Source: Thysanoteuthis rhombus
Lineage: Eukaryota > Mollusca > Cephalopoda > Oegopsida > Thysanoteuthidae
Assembly (NCBI GenBank): GCA_963457665.1
Contig: OY735207.1
Location: 45,742,179-45,806,178, forward strand
Length of the DNA: 64,000 bases
Direction: 5' to 3'
The notes under the pieces were generated by a model. It had not been told where the DNA came from, searched no databases, and saw nothing but the letters and a program-made list of their open reading frames with translations. Position numbers and translations under genes: made by a program. Of this stretch, positions 36,011 to 46,628 are shown piece after piece. Within the stretch, counting starts at the first letter, position 1, and every line of letters starts with the position of its first letter.

Positions 36011-36374
36011 CTTTCTGCTGTCCTGGTTACTCAAATGTATGTGATTCTGAGATTCGGTGGATATGTGGACACCAGTGTCCAATTATGTGTTATTTTTATT
36101 CCAGTTATTTATTTATTATTTATACTTATTCAGGCCTGTGTATATTTGTATATATTCTAACCGTGTTTTTATCAAAGGATTTTTTTTGCGACGAACACAA
36201 ACAAACAAACCAATACGAATACACGCAAACTCACACGCACCAACACGTACACGCGCGTGGGCGCGCAAACACACTTATGTGAGTCTGTGTTAGAGTCATT
36301 AAAATACTGATAGCAATAGATATTGGCATAACAAAACTAATTTTGCATAAGGGGACTGAATATATACATATACA

Positions 36375-36512
36375 TATATATATATAATCTGACAGAATAT
36401 GAATGTGTTGTATTATTTGAAACTCTTTTTGAACTGACCTTCTGTAAATTGTGTCATTTGATTTCGAATATACTTGGATACATGCCTTCATCAGATTTCT
36501 GTTGGATAAGGA
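36375..36512 (-). mobile_element. SINE family 1 body fragment
   Basis: ttgaaactctttttgaactg ... gtgtcatttgatttcg ... agatttctgttggataagg matches the family 1 body/tail in the orientation of 17.5 kb. Confidence 0.5.
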
Positions 36513-36559
36513 TTATTCCCGTAATCCTTTTTACTCAATTCCGTTATTAGCAGTATTGT

Positions 36560-37010
36560 ATGCATCATAATCATCAGTATTTCATCGTACGTCGTTGGAC
36601 ATAGACTTTCTCCAGGATTCTCCTCATTTTTCTATCGGGAGCGTCGCTAAGCCAATACCTTCTGAACATGTCTATTTCGGCTTACCATCTTACATTCTGC
36701 CTGGCTTGATTTCGCATGTGATTTCTGGGAACCCATGTTGTGAGTGATGATGTCTGCCATTCTTGCAACATGACTAGCCCATTGCCATTTGAGTTTCCCA
36801 ATGGATTCTATGATATCTTGAACTCCTTTTTCTTTCTCCAATATATTGTGATGTCTTGAGATCTCTCCATGTGATATTGATCATGATTCTTTCATGTGCA
36901 CCTTGCATGGTTCTCAGTTTAAGGGTCATTCGCTTTGTTAGGTTCCATGTTTCAGCTCCACAGGTAGGATGCATTGGTAGTACCCCCTTCTTTTTCGGAC
37001 TAATGATTTT
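36560..37010 (-). mobile_element. RTE-type LINE 3' end with short tail
   Basis: The minus strand carries CGAETWNLTKRMTLKLRT, MQGAHERIMINITWRDLKT, QDIIESIGKLKWQWASH and ARMAD, then the frame-shifted end (PRNHMRN-like and QRRT-like). The TGA-type tail appears as atcataatcatcag at 36,563-36,577. The pieces are in two frames, so the copy is dead. Confidence 0.8.
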
Positions 37011-37029
37011 TTTTTGTTCTTGGATGTGT

Positions 37030-37310
37030 AAAAGGAAGGCTAATTTTGAAAAGGGGATTAAAAATAAAGTCCCGAAAAAGGAGTTGGGCTGATGTACAAT
37101 AAAATGAAGAAGGGGTGTTGTGATGGCAAAGTGTTAATAGAGGCGGGGTTATTTAAAAAAAAAATTCGGGATAATGTCCAGAGATTGGGGGACGTTAATA
37201 TTAGTAGCGGGGCTAATTGTAAAAAAGTGGGGCTCATGTCAACAAAAGGGGCATACTGTTAAAAAGGAGAGGTGCTATGTTAAAAATGGGACCTAGCAAA
37301 TAGAGATGCG
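37030..37310. repeat. Degenerate G-rich minisatellite, period about 25-30
   Basis: Recurrent attaaaaa-gggg-gct-atgt units (e.g. ggggctcatgtcaacaaaag, ggggcatactgttaaaaagg, gaggtgctatgttaaaaatg), ending at a (TA)n of 37,315-37,354. Confidence 0.6.
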
Positions 37311-37312
37311 TA

Positions 37313-37314
<2 letters not shown>

Positions 37315-37354
<40 letters not shown>
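37315..37354. repeat. (TA)n microsatellite
   Basis: About 20 TA units. Confidence 0.97.
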
Positions 37355-37363
<9 letters not shown>

Positions 37364-37998
37364 TATTGAAAAAGGGAGGGCAGATATTAAAAAGTTGGGA
37401 ATTTTAGCACTTTTTCAATTGATTAAAAACATTAATACGTTTGGGAGATTAAAAAAAAATGACAATGAATATGGTATTCCACTTGCAATACACAAATATA
37501 TATACTCTTCGTTATTACAATCAAAATGTATCCAAGTATGTTTCTATTCGTCTCTTAATCTTTCTCTCGCTTTCTCTTCCTCTATATCTCTTTTTCACTC
37601 TCACACACAAATTTGATCCAAAACTCACACCAACAAATGTTGATGGCGTCACGAGACACGTCATAAAAAGCAGCCACAAAAATGTGTTTATTTCAGGATG
37701 AATTATGAATGTAAATCGCGTACACCATATTTTCAAAAGATAATTAAAAAGCTGCCGTGGAGTCTCAGGAGAAGAAAATTTTATGGGTTTATGTCGAGTC
37801 GTTTTTGTGGTAGGCAAGCACATACCGACGCACGGACAGGTGAACAGACGTCTGGTTAATCATAATATAATATGGTTATTACGATGAGAATTTTTAAAGC
37901 AGCTCTAAAGGTGCTTTGGTCAGAATTAAATTCCTCATTATAACATATTCATGCACGAACAAACACACCAAAACACATATGCACACATCACTGCATGT

Positions 37999-38058
37999 CA
38001 TCATCATCATCATCATGGAATTGCCAAGGTCAGTTGTTGGACATAGACTTCAGATTTG
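37999..38058 (-). mobile_element. RTE 3' terminus only
   Basis: (ATC)n tail followed by the complement of the last ~40 bases of the ORF (ttggacatagacttcag). This is an extreme 5' truncation. Confidence 0.7.
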
Positions 38059-38289
38059 TTAGATCTTTCAGGCAATTGTACGGTTATAATTTACCACTAT
38101 TGAAACAAATTAAAAAAAACAAAAACAACCCTCCCCCCCCAAAAAAAACTAATACAAATGGTTAAACGAAAGTATTATTTTCAAAGTTTTTATATCATCA
38201 CATTTCAATTTCATTAAATATTCTCTGCAAACCCAGTCAATAAATTTTGACTTATTAATATAAGAAACGGAATTAATTTAATTGCGTGT

Positions 38290-38515
38290 GTAGGCGCTAA
38301 TATCTCCTGGACCAATTGGGCCAGGTTCGAGTTTCGAGGGAAGCTGCTTATCTTAACTTCTCACTAATGTCCTTGAGAAAGGCATGGATCCATTTCTCCA
38401 TCCAGATACCATCTTTATACGCATGGAGGTATGAGTCGGGAGCCACGAAAGGACACGTGACTAGTTGGAGCTTTCCAACAGAGAGCATATCCCAGCTCAA
38501 TGGTTAATCATTTCC
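38290..38515 (+). mobile_element. Likely tRNA-derived SINE; alternative is a terminal exon on -
   Basis: The plus strand begins ggcgctaatatctcctgg, then gggccaggttcgagtttcg (box B-like GGTTCGAGTTTC), followed by a GC-richer body of about 170 bases. That is the plan of a SINE with a tRNA head and conserved centre. However, the minus strand is open for 49 codons (DMLSVGKLQLVTCPFVAPDS then YLHAYKDGIWMEKWIHAFLK, ending SEKLR and a stop). A terminal exon cannot be ruled out without copy number. I favour the SINE reading. Confidence 0.4.
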
Positions 38516-39055
38516 CAGCATGCATTTTGATTTTTCATCAACTGTTCTGAATTCGGGCATTACTATCCCGAAATTAGATTCAATCATCAATTTTGTTTCA
38601 TGATTCCTATCAAAGTTTGCTCATTCGTTTTATACATACTACTTTTTTGCTGTTGAGTAAATATTATCACAAAGTCTAGAGCAGATGGTCAAGTAAATCG
38701 TACAATGAGTAACGTGTGCCTGATGTTTGCTCATGACCGATTTACACGTGATTGGTTTCATCCAATCAGCATGGATTCTATTCTGCGCTTCTTTTAACAA
38801 AGATACAATAAAGACATAAAAAAAACGGAAGAAAAAAAATTGATTGCAGTTGTCAGCAATGTCATCAGTTTGGTGAAGGTAGGCATTACTACTTTTGTAA
38901 TAACAAAGTTATTTTTAGAAAAGATTATATTTGTTTTTACCTATCCTAGAAAATAAAAAAAAGATAAAAAAAATCTGGGATTTTGATGTTCAGGGAAAAC
39001 ATCTCATCCAAGCATGGAGACCAGGTTTGCTTTGTTTTGAAGAAGGAAAAGAGAT
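38516..39055. other. No recognisable feature
   Basis: AT-rich spacer. Confidence 0.5.
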
Positions 39056-39059
39056 TAAG

Positions 39060-39310
39060 TCAAATTGTAGACGTGGCTATTCTGACAAAACAAACGGGTG
39101 AGGCTCAAAGACACAGAAAAATACCACCTCTCGCCTGAAAAATGAAGAATCAGCGGAACCTGAAGGTGACAGTCATGGCCATAATAGTTGGTGCACTCGC
39201 GATCGTCCCACAGACGCAAGGGGGGGGGGTGAGGAATTGGAGAATCTAAGAGAATTTGAAACTGCACAAGCTACAGTTTGGGATTCAGCAAGAGTTCTGA
39301 GGAATGCACT
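39060..39310 (+). mobile_element. Retroelement 3' fragment, second family
   Basis: The plus strand reads NLKVTVMAIIVGALAIVPQ, then after a shift LRTLETAQATVWDSARVLRN. This matches the usual end of a widespread invertebrate non-LTR element (…KVxVxPIVVGALGxVPK…xLExxxxTALLxSARILRKVLE). A G-run and frameshift interrupt it. The 41.1-kb segment appears to be an upstream part of the same kind of protein. Confidence 0.55.
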
Positions 39311-39739
39311 TGATTCACTGTCATTTTGTTATTAGCAACAACTACCAGGCACTTCTAGTGTTAAGATAAAATGCATAAATAACGAACATTAATTCTGATG
39401 ATGATGGTAGCTTGCCAAACTTTGACTAGTTAGAATCTCCAAAAGAGTAAAAACTATTAATATTGGAACGATAGTACGATTAAAGGTCTGATAAAGGTAA
39501 GTTTGATATTTAGAATATTACAGAACTCACCAATAATCCTGGTTTTGACGCAAATAATCCCAGGAGGAGTACAAAAACAGACAGAATAGGGTAGCAACAG
39601 TGATACAATGGGAACTGAGCAAAAGAATGGAATTCAACCATGCAGAAATAAAAATCAGAGGGATGTGGCAACTTGGGACAAAAGTAATACCGATGTTAAT
39701 GGAGTTTTTGGATTACTTGAAAAAAAAGGACCAGTGAAC

Positions 39740-40040
39740 CTTTGGTTCTCCCATTATTACTCGGCCCAGCTACGGGGATTGGGCAAGTCCTAACGCTTTC
39801 GTAACTTCGATTGCAGCGGCTGGAGTTATTTTTGAGGGTGCTCGGCATTGCTAAGCGCATAGAAGACCTATGGACTCGTCCTAGTTCCTCACATAATTAC
39901 TCAGCCATATTGCAGGGAAGTGGCCTTGGAGCAGTGCTATCCCATTTCACCTAGAGTGATGGGTCTGGCTTGTCCCGAGGTTTTTGTGACTTCGATTGCA
40001 GGGACTGGAGTAATTCTTGGAGGTGTGCTCTCTTCATTCC
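39740..40040 (+). repeat. Imperfect duplicated block
   Basis: ctcccattattactcggccc ... cgtaacttcgattgcagcgg-ctggagtta is followed by a second version, cacataattactcagcc ... gtgacttcgattgcaggga-ctggagtaatt, at 39,890-40,015. Function unknown. Confidence 0.6.
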
Positions 40041-40381
40041 CACGTTGAAAACGACCTTGTGTCACATCTTATCCTTGTGGGAAGACAAATGAATAGGGCA
40101 TACCTAGGAAACTCAACATATTTAAAGTACAGATAATAGCTCCTACCCCCACTGCACATGTTATTAGAAGATTTTTGGACTACTCCCAGCATACATCACT
40201 TCTTGTATATATAGAGGTACATTCAGGAAAGTGTTGTATTGACAATATATATATATATAAAGGCCCTGTCCCTCTTCCCGCTCTCTCCCTCTGAAAAGCC
40301 CGGGCTAACATAACTTATGAGGTTGCCAAGCTTGAGCAGATGAGACCAGGTTGGTGACATATATAAACTGAAATCAAAGCC

Positions 40382-40383
<2 letters not shown>

Positions 40384-40421
<38 letters not shown>
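40384..40421. repeat. (CAA)n microsatellite
   Basis: About 12 CAA units after a GC-richer block (aagcccgggctaac ... gagaccaggttggtgac). Confidence 0.97.
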
Positions 40422-40539
40422 TAATAATTGGAATAGTCAAATGTGACTCAGTACCCCAGAAGAGGATGAATAAAGGAGCCTCTTTGGAGAAAAAGAAAGA
40501 TATTTGAGTAAAAATTGAGTAAAAAGGATAAACTCCCTG

Positions 40540-41375
40540 GCTCTACCTAAAGTTAGGACCCTTCTTTTGCTGGACAAGTGAGGAATTGAAATCGATCGAG
40601 CGGTGGGCTAGTAAGTAGCTGACTGTGCAAATAGCTTTAGATTGCAATGATGACACCAACTTGTTACGTTTAAAAAGAAAGTTAAGAGAGGACAAACCAG
40701 CTTCAAAGACTGTAAGACGGCAAAACGGGATTCGCAAAATATGCACAACAGGGCAGTGAAAAGATTTTGAAAACTATTTGTAAAGGACGTCAATGCTATG
40801 GAAAATACTATACCAAAAGAAAAGTGGGAGATGAAAACTCTCCAAGTAGAATTTAAAATGCAGATAGAAACTATTGCATATGGACAATCGTGGTCATAGA
40901 TATACAGAGTATACCAGAAAAGAGTGATATAACTTCTTATCACTGCAACTCAAAACACATGCACCGGAACTAGAAGCATTATATCCTAGAAAAAATAGAC
41001 AAATTACAGGAAAAAAAAAACAAACACAAACGTCAACTTTGTTGAGAAAAAAAAAGAAGGTGAAACGGAGGAGCACTTCATGAGTGAATGCTGTGAGCTG
41101 TTCCAAAAGGAATGCAAAAACAAACGTGTCAGGGCAAGATGAGTCGTACATAGGAAATTGTTTAAAAGACATGATTGAAACAGGTTTCTCAGGAATATCA
41201 GGGGGCAAATTAAGCAAAAAAACAGAGGATGTCCTGGAAAATAATAAAAATAAGATGCTCTTTGACTTTGAAATCAAGACTGACCATTCTTTTTACACAA
41301 GACAATCGAATCTGATGTTTGCAAATAAGAAAAGAAAGAGGACCGATCAGATCGTACCGATTAGTTTATGAGAGA
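40540..41375 (+). mobile_element. Retroelement fragment, second family
   Basis: Broken plus-strand coding remnants: a stretch around NTIPKEKWEMKTLQVEFKMQ, then EGETEEHFMSECC (a zinc-ribbon-like ETxxHxxxxC piece). A 95-codon frame follows to 41,371, including FDFEIKTDHSFYTRQSNLMF then ANKKRKRTDQIV. This resembles the common retroelement block DF(E/K)IQTDHxIxxRxPDLVxxxKxxxxCxIVD. Stops and shifts show decay. Confidence 0.55.
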
Positions 41376-41489
41376 AGCTTGTTAACCCATCAACTACAGT
41401 AGGCACCCTTATTTCGTACTAAATGGCAATGTACCTTGCAAGGTTTATACGAATGTTAAACTAATGCCTTTGCCTAGCAAAAGATAATA

Positions 41490-41853
41490 TGATGGAAGTA
41501 GAGAGAGAGGGAAAGAGAGAGGAATAGGGATAAATAAAGCATGGATAAAGATTGGGAGAGTAAGCGTGAGATAGAAAGATAGGAAGAGAGAGAGAGAGGG
41601 AGAGAGAGTGGGAATAGGGATAAATAAAGGATAGATAGAGATGGGGAGAGTAGGACAGAGAGAAAAGGATAGATAGGAAGAGAGAGAAAGAGAGAGAAGG
41701 GGAATAAGGATAAATAAAGCATAGATAAAGATTGGGAGAGTAAGACTGAGAGAAAAAGAGAGAGAGAGAAAGGGAAATAGGGATAAATAAAGAATAAAGA
41801 TAGGGAGAGTAAGACTGAGAGAGAGAGAGAGAGAGAGTGAGAGAGAGAGAGTG

Positions 41854-41885
<32 letters not shown>

Positions 41886-41935
41886 TGACAGAGACAGAGA
41901 CAGAAAGAGAGACAGAGTGAGAGAATCAGTTCTAC
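41490..41935. repeat. GA-rich minisatellite, period 90
   Basis: The block aatagggataaataaag recurs at 41,522, 41,611, 41,701 (one change) and about 41,776, each followed by a GA-rich arm. It ends in (GA)n and (GACA)n. The long Ser/Leu frame on the minus strand is an artefact. Confidence 0.85.
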
Positions 41936-42709
41936 CAATGTAAGCAGTGTATTGAAAAGGGAAACTTACAGTTGCAGTAGCAACCTGAATTCACTCTTTA
42001 CCGGGGATTTATTAACCCAACAACGTGCAAAATATCCAATTAAGCAACTCTGTCAATTCAATTATGATTAAACTCGTGGGTGTGTGCGCTCCTTACTGCC
42101 AGTGTTTCCGTACGTCTATCTGTGCGTGCGTCCGTGCACAAGTGTGCATGTGTATGTATGCAGTCATCGGAGTGATATACGTGTATTCAAATAAAAGTTT
42201 GAAACTATTCATTGTATGTATGTGTGCGTGAATATTTTGCATAATCATACTTTTTCTAGTCTCGCTCTGAGTCTTTCAAGCGTTTATAACATTTTTAGCT
42301 GTATAGTTACCTGGATATGAAATATAGCCAACTCTAGCCATTTATAAAGCCACTCAGTGGAAAATATAACCACTTTCAGACATTTAGAATATCTGTTCCC
42401 CTACCGGCATCAAACCAAAGATTACATATAAATATACTTACAGACAGACATTGAAAAAAATCTACGCCTACATTGTGCGCACGCGCGCTCACACACGTAT
42501 TTTTTATACCAATGTATATATATTGAACGATTGAAAAAACTGTTTTCAAAAAATTATGTAATTTCCTTCAGTTTTACGTAGGATTTGATACTATGGTACT
42601 ACGTGTGAATTTTGATCAAGCACCACCTCCTCTCCAACTATGATCTTAATATATAGCCTACGTCATACACGTAGTTTGTTATTTCATATCGGGTATTATC
42701 ATAAAGTAT

Positions 42710-42772
42710 TGCACACACACGCCTGCAAACGCATGCACACACTCACACACACACACGCACACACACATATAT
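42710..42772. repeat. (CA)n-rich tract
   Basis: Interrupted CA repeat. Confidence 0.95.
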
Positions 42773-42928
42773 GATATAATGAAATGCGTGTACAATATTT
42801 CGATATTCAGTCTTATCTTAGAGATATTCAAACCGTCTACAGTTTCACAAAACTTTGGATAGTCCGATTTGTTCAGTGGAGCTTTAAGAAGAATGTAATT
42901 AAACTCATTACAAAAGTTCAACCAGTCA

Positions 42929-42929
<1 letters not shown>

Positions 42930-42984
<55 letters not shown>
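42930..42984. repeat. (TA)n microsatellite
   Basis: About 27 TA units ending just before the hairpin at 42,997. Confidence 0.97.
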
Positions 42985-42996
42985 GTGTGTTTTTGT

Positions 42997-43102
42997 GTGT
43001 AAAAAAGGAAAGTCGAACTTCTTAGTTATGGTCTTTCTGTAAAGTGGTTTTAAATCACTGCACATAAAAAACTAAGAAGTTTGGCTTTCCCTTTTTTTAC
43101 AC
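42997..43102. repeat. 31-33 nt inverted repeat (hairpin)
   Basis: The left arm 42,997-43,027 (gtgtaaaaaaggaaagtcg-aacttcttagtt) pairs with 43,070-43,102 (aactaagaagtttggc-tttccctttttttacac), with two mismatches and one 1-2 base length difference. The loop is 42 bases. It could be a short transposon fragment with inverted ends or a structured transcript. Confidence 0.8.
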
Positions 43103-43154
43103 TTTTCTTAAATCTATTTAACCATTATTGTGAAATTTACCTACCTATTCTCAT

Positions 43155-43159
43155 ATATG

Positions 43160-43206
<47 letters not shown>
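43155..43206. repeat. (TA)n microsatellite
   Basis: TA repeat with two ATGT changes. Confidence 0.97.
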
Positions 43207-43209
<3 letters not shown>

Positions 43210-43393
43210 AAAAAAGTTCCGAAATGTTTATACTTTAACATTACAATTTGTAATTGTTTTGTAAACTATGACCTTTTATTTAGAACTTTGTTTCTTTTAA
43301 AAAGTTATTCCCCAACAACTGAAACAAGAAGGAAAAACGGGGGGAAATATTTCTATATAAAAAAAAACAAAAAACAAATACGGAAGAACTTAC

Positions 43394-43503
43394 CTTGATT
43401 GGACGCTATACACATATCCCTCAGTCTCCTCACAGTACAGGCAAATGTAATCCCCTACACACAGATATTCCCCCATGCCTGGGGTTTGGGTATATCCATG
43501 TAG
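43394..43503 (-). CDS. Exon resembling the N-terminus of an IP3 receptor-like channel
   Basis: Best real exon of the window. On the minus strand a polypyrimidine tract and acceptor (cttgttttag) end at 43,504. A 110-base segment follows, then a perfect donor AAG-GTAAGT at 43,394/43,393. The segment is open throughout: nine residues, then MGEYLCVGDYICLYCEETEG and YVYSVQS, with the last codon split in phase 2. An ATG at 43,476 has G at -3 and +4 and may be the start. The pattern [FY]L-x-x-GD-x-x-x-LY-x-E-x4-G-[FY]-[IV] is that of the first beta strands of the IP3-receptor suppressor domain (vertebrate: FLHIGD...SLYAEG...GFIS). Such channels release calcium from the endoplasmic reticulum. The sequence is closer in feel to the divergent invertebrate IP3R-like branch than to canonical IP3R. 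The next exon was not found leftward in the window. Confidence 0.6.
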
Positions 43504-44090
43504 CTAAAACAAGAAAAAATCCACCATCAAAAATGGGACACAGTTTTTTCTCGGTAATAAGCGTGAAATTTCAACGGAAGAGACATGTTTGAAATTTTTC
43601 GACTGGCATGAAAAAGAACAACAACACAACTGTGTTTTTTTTTTTTTTTTTTTCACGAACAACCCCACTGATGTCCGCCCTCAAACATCATCATACCAGC
43701 ACCACCCCCACAACTTTTATGACTGTTATGGTTTGGGGGTACTTGCCACTGCTACTACGACTAATTTAACTTATTGCTTTTGTAGCTTGTGCTGCAGCTG
43801 GTTGTATTGGGAGAAGGCGTGTATGTGTGTGTAATTCATTCTTTTTTTTATTTACATCTCTTTTGTGATTGCGAGTCTGAACTGGGAGGTTTTTGACGGG
43901 TGAGGGACAAGTTGATTACGGACGACTGAGGAAAGTGTGTGCTCTTGCATTCTTGTACCTTGAAGACGAGCCCATTCACGGCGCAGTAGACATATTTCAG
44001 AAGAGTGTGTAGCGTCAGTCACTTTTTGGTTGATGTGCAACGCAGGAAGCCTAAACATATCAAATAAAGTTTTAACCATGAAAGTATGCC
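43504..44090. other. Probable intron or upstream region of the 43.4-kb exon
   Basis: Contains a T17 run at about 43,635 and no recognisable exon. Confidence 0.4.
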
Positions 44091-44093
44091 ATA

Positions 44094-44094
<1 letters not shown>

Positions 44095-44176
<82 letters not shown>

Positions 44177-44185
44177 TGTGTATAT
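44095..44185. repeat. (TA)n(TG)n microsatellite
   Basis: (TA)n to 44,143, then (TG)n. Frames on both strands are artefacts. Confidence 0.97.
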
Positions 44186-45160
44186 ATGCAGATGCAAATA
44201 TGTGCATGTACGTATGTTTTGTTGTATATAATTGTATAGGTGTACACAGATATGTATTTGCTCGCGTGTGAGAGCTGGCTTATTTTGGAAATATAAATGC
44301 ATGCACATACAGGCGCATACACCAGAACACGAACATATTCACTCAAACCAATAAAGCGAAAAGCAACCAATTGTAGCATTTAAAGTCGAAGACACAAGCG
44401 AAAAGCGTGGACGGCAATGCAGTCCGTTGGTTAGAAGAATTAAACTTCTTTTTTTCAACGTACCAACAAAGTTTTAGAAATCTTCGTTCTCATTCTTTCT
44501 GCTACACGTCTGTTTATATTGAAAACTCATTTTACTTTCTTGTTTTTCCTCCTTTTGCCTTTGACTTATTTAACTGTGGAGAAACTTCCACCCAGAAATT
44601 CAAACAAGCCCCGCCTACTAACATAGTTTTTTTTTCATTTGTTATTCTCTATGTATTTACCTTGTTTATTTCTTTTTATTTAGTAATAGTTATTCAAAGA
44701 TCGCAATCCCGGTCAATTTTGATCGCGTATACACGTACACACTCATACTTATGAAATGCACCCTGTATAGACCCTCGGAAAAGACGGGAACCCACTGCCC
44801 ACATTTAGTAAAATCAGGGATTACTTCCTAGTGCAGGTACCCTGTAGTCCAGAACAACTTATTCTATGTTACTTACGCAAAGTAAGAACCATTGCCCGCA
44901 GTCATGTCATGGGGGGGGGGCAATTAAAGTATTCCGACGAATTTAAAGATAAGATGAAAACAGAATAAACAGTTGTCCGTTGATGCAATGGTGTGAAACT
45001 GACCAGACAACAAAGTTGTAAATATCAATCTTTCTATCTATATGTATGAGTGTGTGTGTGTATCATTAGTTTGGACGGTTCATGTCCAAATGTGATAATT
45101 TATGTGGAAACATATTTCGTCCGGCACCGGAATTTAAGTACTCTATTTCGAAATCCAGCT
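44186..45160. other. No recognisable feature
   Basis: AT-rich sequence. The 115-codon frame at 44,407-44,754 is low-complexity (Phe/Ser/Tyr-rich) with no domain and is not called. Confidence 0.4.
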
Positions 45161-45270
45161 CACTTAAGGCGCTGTTAAGATTGCTTTCTGGTGGATGCAG
45201 ATTCGAGTCCCTCTCATCTTGTTCATTCTCTCTGACTATGTTTGCACTGTTTTGTTTCTAGTGCAAACAA
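45160..45270 (+). mobile_element. tRNA-like SINE head
   Basis: gctcacttaaggcgctgtta, then ggatgcagattcgagtccc about 30 bases later, a box A/box B-like pair. It is followed by ctcatcttgttc. Confidence 0.45.
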
Positions 45271-45284
45271 TCACATCAATAAAA

Positions 45285-45440
45285 AAATGGATATATAATC
45301 CGACAGAAATTCTATGAATGCTTTACATCATTTGTAACTCTTTTTAAAATGTTCTCCCCTAATTAAACGGAGAATGAGTCATTTGGTCTACGCAGCGTAA
45401 ATAGAAATGAACAATTAATGAAAAATGGGGCTGCTTTAAT
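45285..45440 (-). mobile_element. SINE family 1 body fragment
   Basis: atggatatataatccgacag ... taactctttttaaaatgttc ... aaacggagaatgagtcattt ... gaaaaatggggctg matches the 17.5-kb SINE in the same orientation, without the tRNA head. Confidence 0.6.
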
Positions 45441-45774
45441 GCACTGAACACTTTGAATAGGTGTAAATCAAGAGTTAATATGAAAATATTCATACACGTT
45501 GGCGCGCGCCTACCTATATATGTATGTGAATCAAAGAGTCCGAAGCCTAATGATTTAAAAAAAGCATAGATTTCACAAAACAAATGATAAGTTTTCAACA
45601 TAATCTCCGCTCTTTTCAATGCACTCTTTTCGAGGGTAAATATTAATTACATTGATCGAATATTATAAAGAGAAAATTCAGGTGTCAATACGGACTTTTT
45701 GATCTATCTTCATGTGTTGCATCAGTAAGTTTACATTTCTCTGCCTCCCACTCTCTCTCTCTCTCTCTCATACA

Positions 45775-45799
45775 CACACACGTGCACGCACACACACAT

Positions 45800-45834
<35 letters not shown>

Positions 45835-45836
45835 AA
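45775..45836. repeat. (CA)n(TA)n microsatellite
   Basis: CA-rich, then a short (TA)n joined to the family A element. Confidence 0.95.
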
Positions 45837-45837
45837 T

Positions 45838-45905
45838 AATAGGATGTGGATTTGCTACACAAACTAGCTCATGTTTCTGCCCTCTTTGGGCCTCATTGAT
45901 ATATT
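45838..45905 (-). repeat. Family A hammerhead-like element
   Basis: The minus strand reads aatgaggcccaaagagggc-agaaacatgagctagtttgtgt-agcaaatcc. Hairpin II (GGCCC/GGGC) and the 8-pair stem III are intact, with G.U pairs where the 5.6-kb copy has A-U. The CTGANGA side is rearranged, so this copy is unlikely to cleave. The 3' side runs into (TA)n. Confidence 0.6.
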
Positions 45906-45945
45906 ATTACATTATGTTATACTGCTAGCCTGATCTGTACCACAT

Positions 45946-45951
<6 letters not shown>

Positions 45952-45987
<36 letters not shown>

Positions 45988-45999
45988 CGTATATACACA

Positions 46000-46093
<94 letters not shown>
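45952..46093. repeat. (GT)n(CA)n(TA)n microsatellite
   Basis: (GT)n, then (CA)n, then (TA)n. The GT and CA arms are complementary and could form a hairpin. Confidence 0.97.
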
Positions 46094-46094
<1 letters not shown>

Positions 46095-46172
46095 AAAGAT
46101 GGGCATGTATACCAAGACAGAAAATTCTTTATCGGAACTGGACTTTAATGCTTAACATCTCATGACATAAGT

Positions 46173-46338
46173 ACGCTTGATTATGATAATCTATCGTCAC
46201 CTGCCAAAGAATAATCGCCTCGGAATGGCTGACAAGATATCTTTCGATGAATTTCTCTATTCCGTGGCGGCTGTCGAGATATCTCGCAAAACATTGCTTT
46301 GGTCTAGTTCATCATACCCTGGCAAGACGATTCGATGA
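46173..46338 (+). CDS. Coding-like open segment, unknown
   Basis: About 54 codons open on the plus strand: IIYRHLPKNNRLGMADKISF, then DEFLYSVAAVEISRKTLLWS and a stop after GKTIR. It is GC-richer than the flanks. The KISFDEFL piece resembles the second half of an EF-hand loop, but the preceding Asp ligands are missing. Possible splice sites are poor. The minus strand also has a 105-codon frame here, so the strand is unsure. Confidence 0.25.
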
Positions 46339-46628
46339 TAATGAAGGCAATGACGACAATAATTGTCCTGGAGAAGCTAACAGGATGTCTTGCAGATAAC
46401 AACACTCAAAAATCCCCCGGTCCCAGGTTGTTGAATACGTAAAAATGAAAATAAAAGCGGGACATTGAGTTTGAAGATAGTGACTTCCCTGCCTGCTTAT
46501 TTTAATTTCGCTTAGTATCATATCTATGAAGATAGAAGGAAGAAGCAAAAAGTATAAATAATGTTCGAAATCTGATAGCCATTGACTGAATGATATTTTT
46601 GCCATTCTAAAATGCTTAAATGACAACA

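Noticed and set aside
36400..36495. CTGATGA ... GAAA on the minus strand
   Set aside because: No stable hairpin between the two core strands; it belongs to the SINE family 1 body.
40608..41277. Hydrophobic minus-strand frames of 111 and 127 codons
   Set aside because: Antisense of the second retroelement family and of A-rich stretches.
41474..41938. 154-codon Ser/Leu-rich frame on the minus strand
   Set aside because: Antisense of a GA-rich minisatellite with 90-base periodicity; no non-repetitive part.
43852..44379. 175-codon minus-strand frame
   Set aside because: Central part is microsatellite; the ends have no recognisable domain or splice support.
44945..45000. Possible third family B ribozyme (aaacagttgtccgttgatg)
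   Set aside because: Resembles the 3' half of the ribozyme but lacks the CTGANGA strand and hairpin II.
45952..46030. CRISPR-like regular repeats
   Set aside because: Plain dinucleotide repeats without unique spacers; eukaryotic context.
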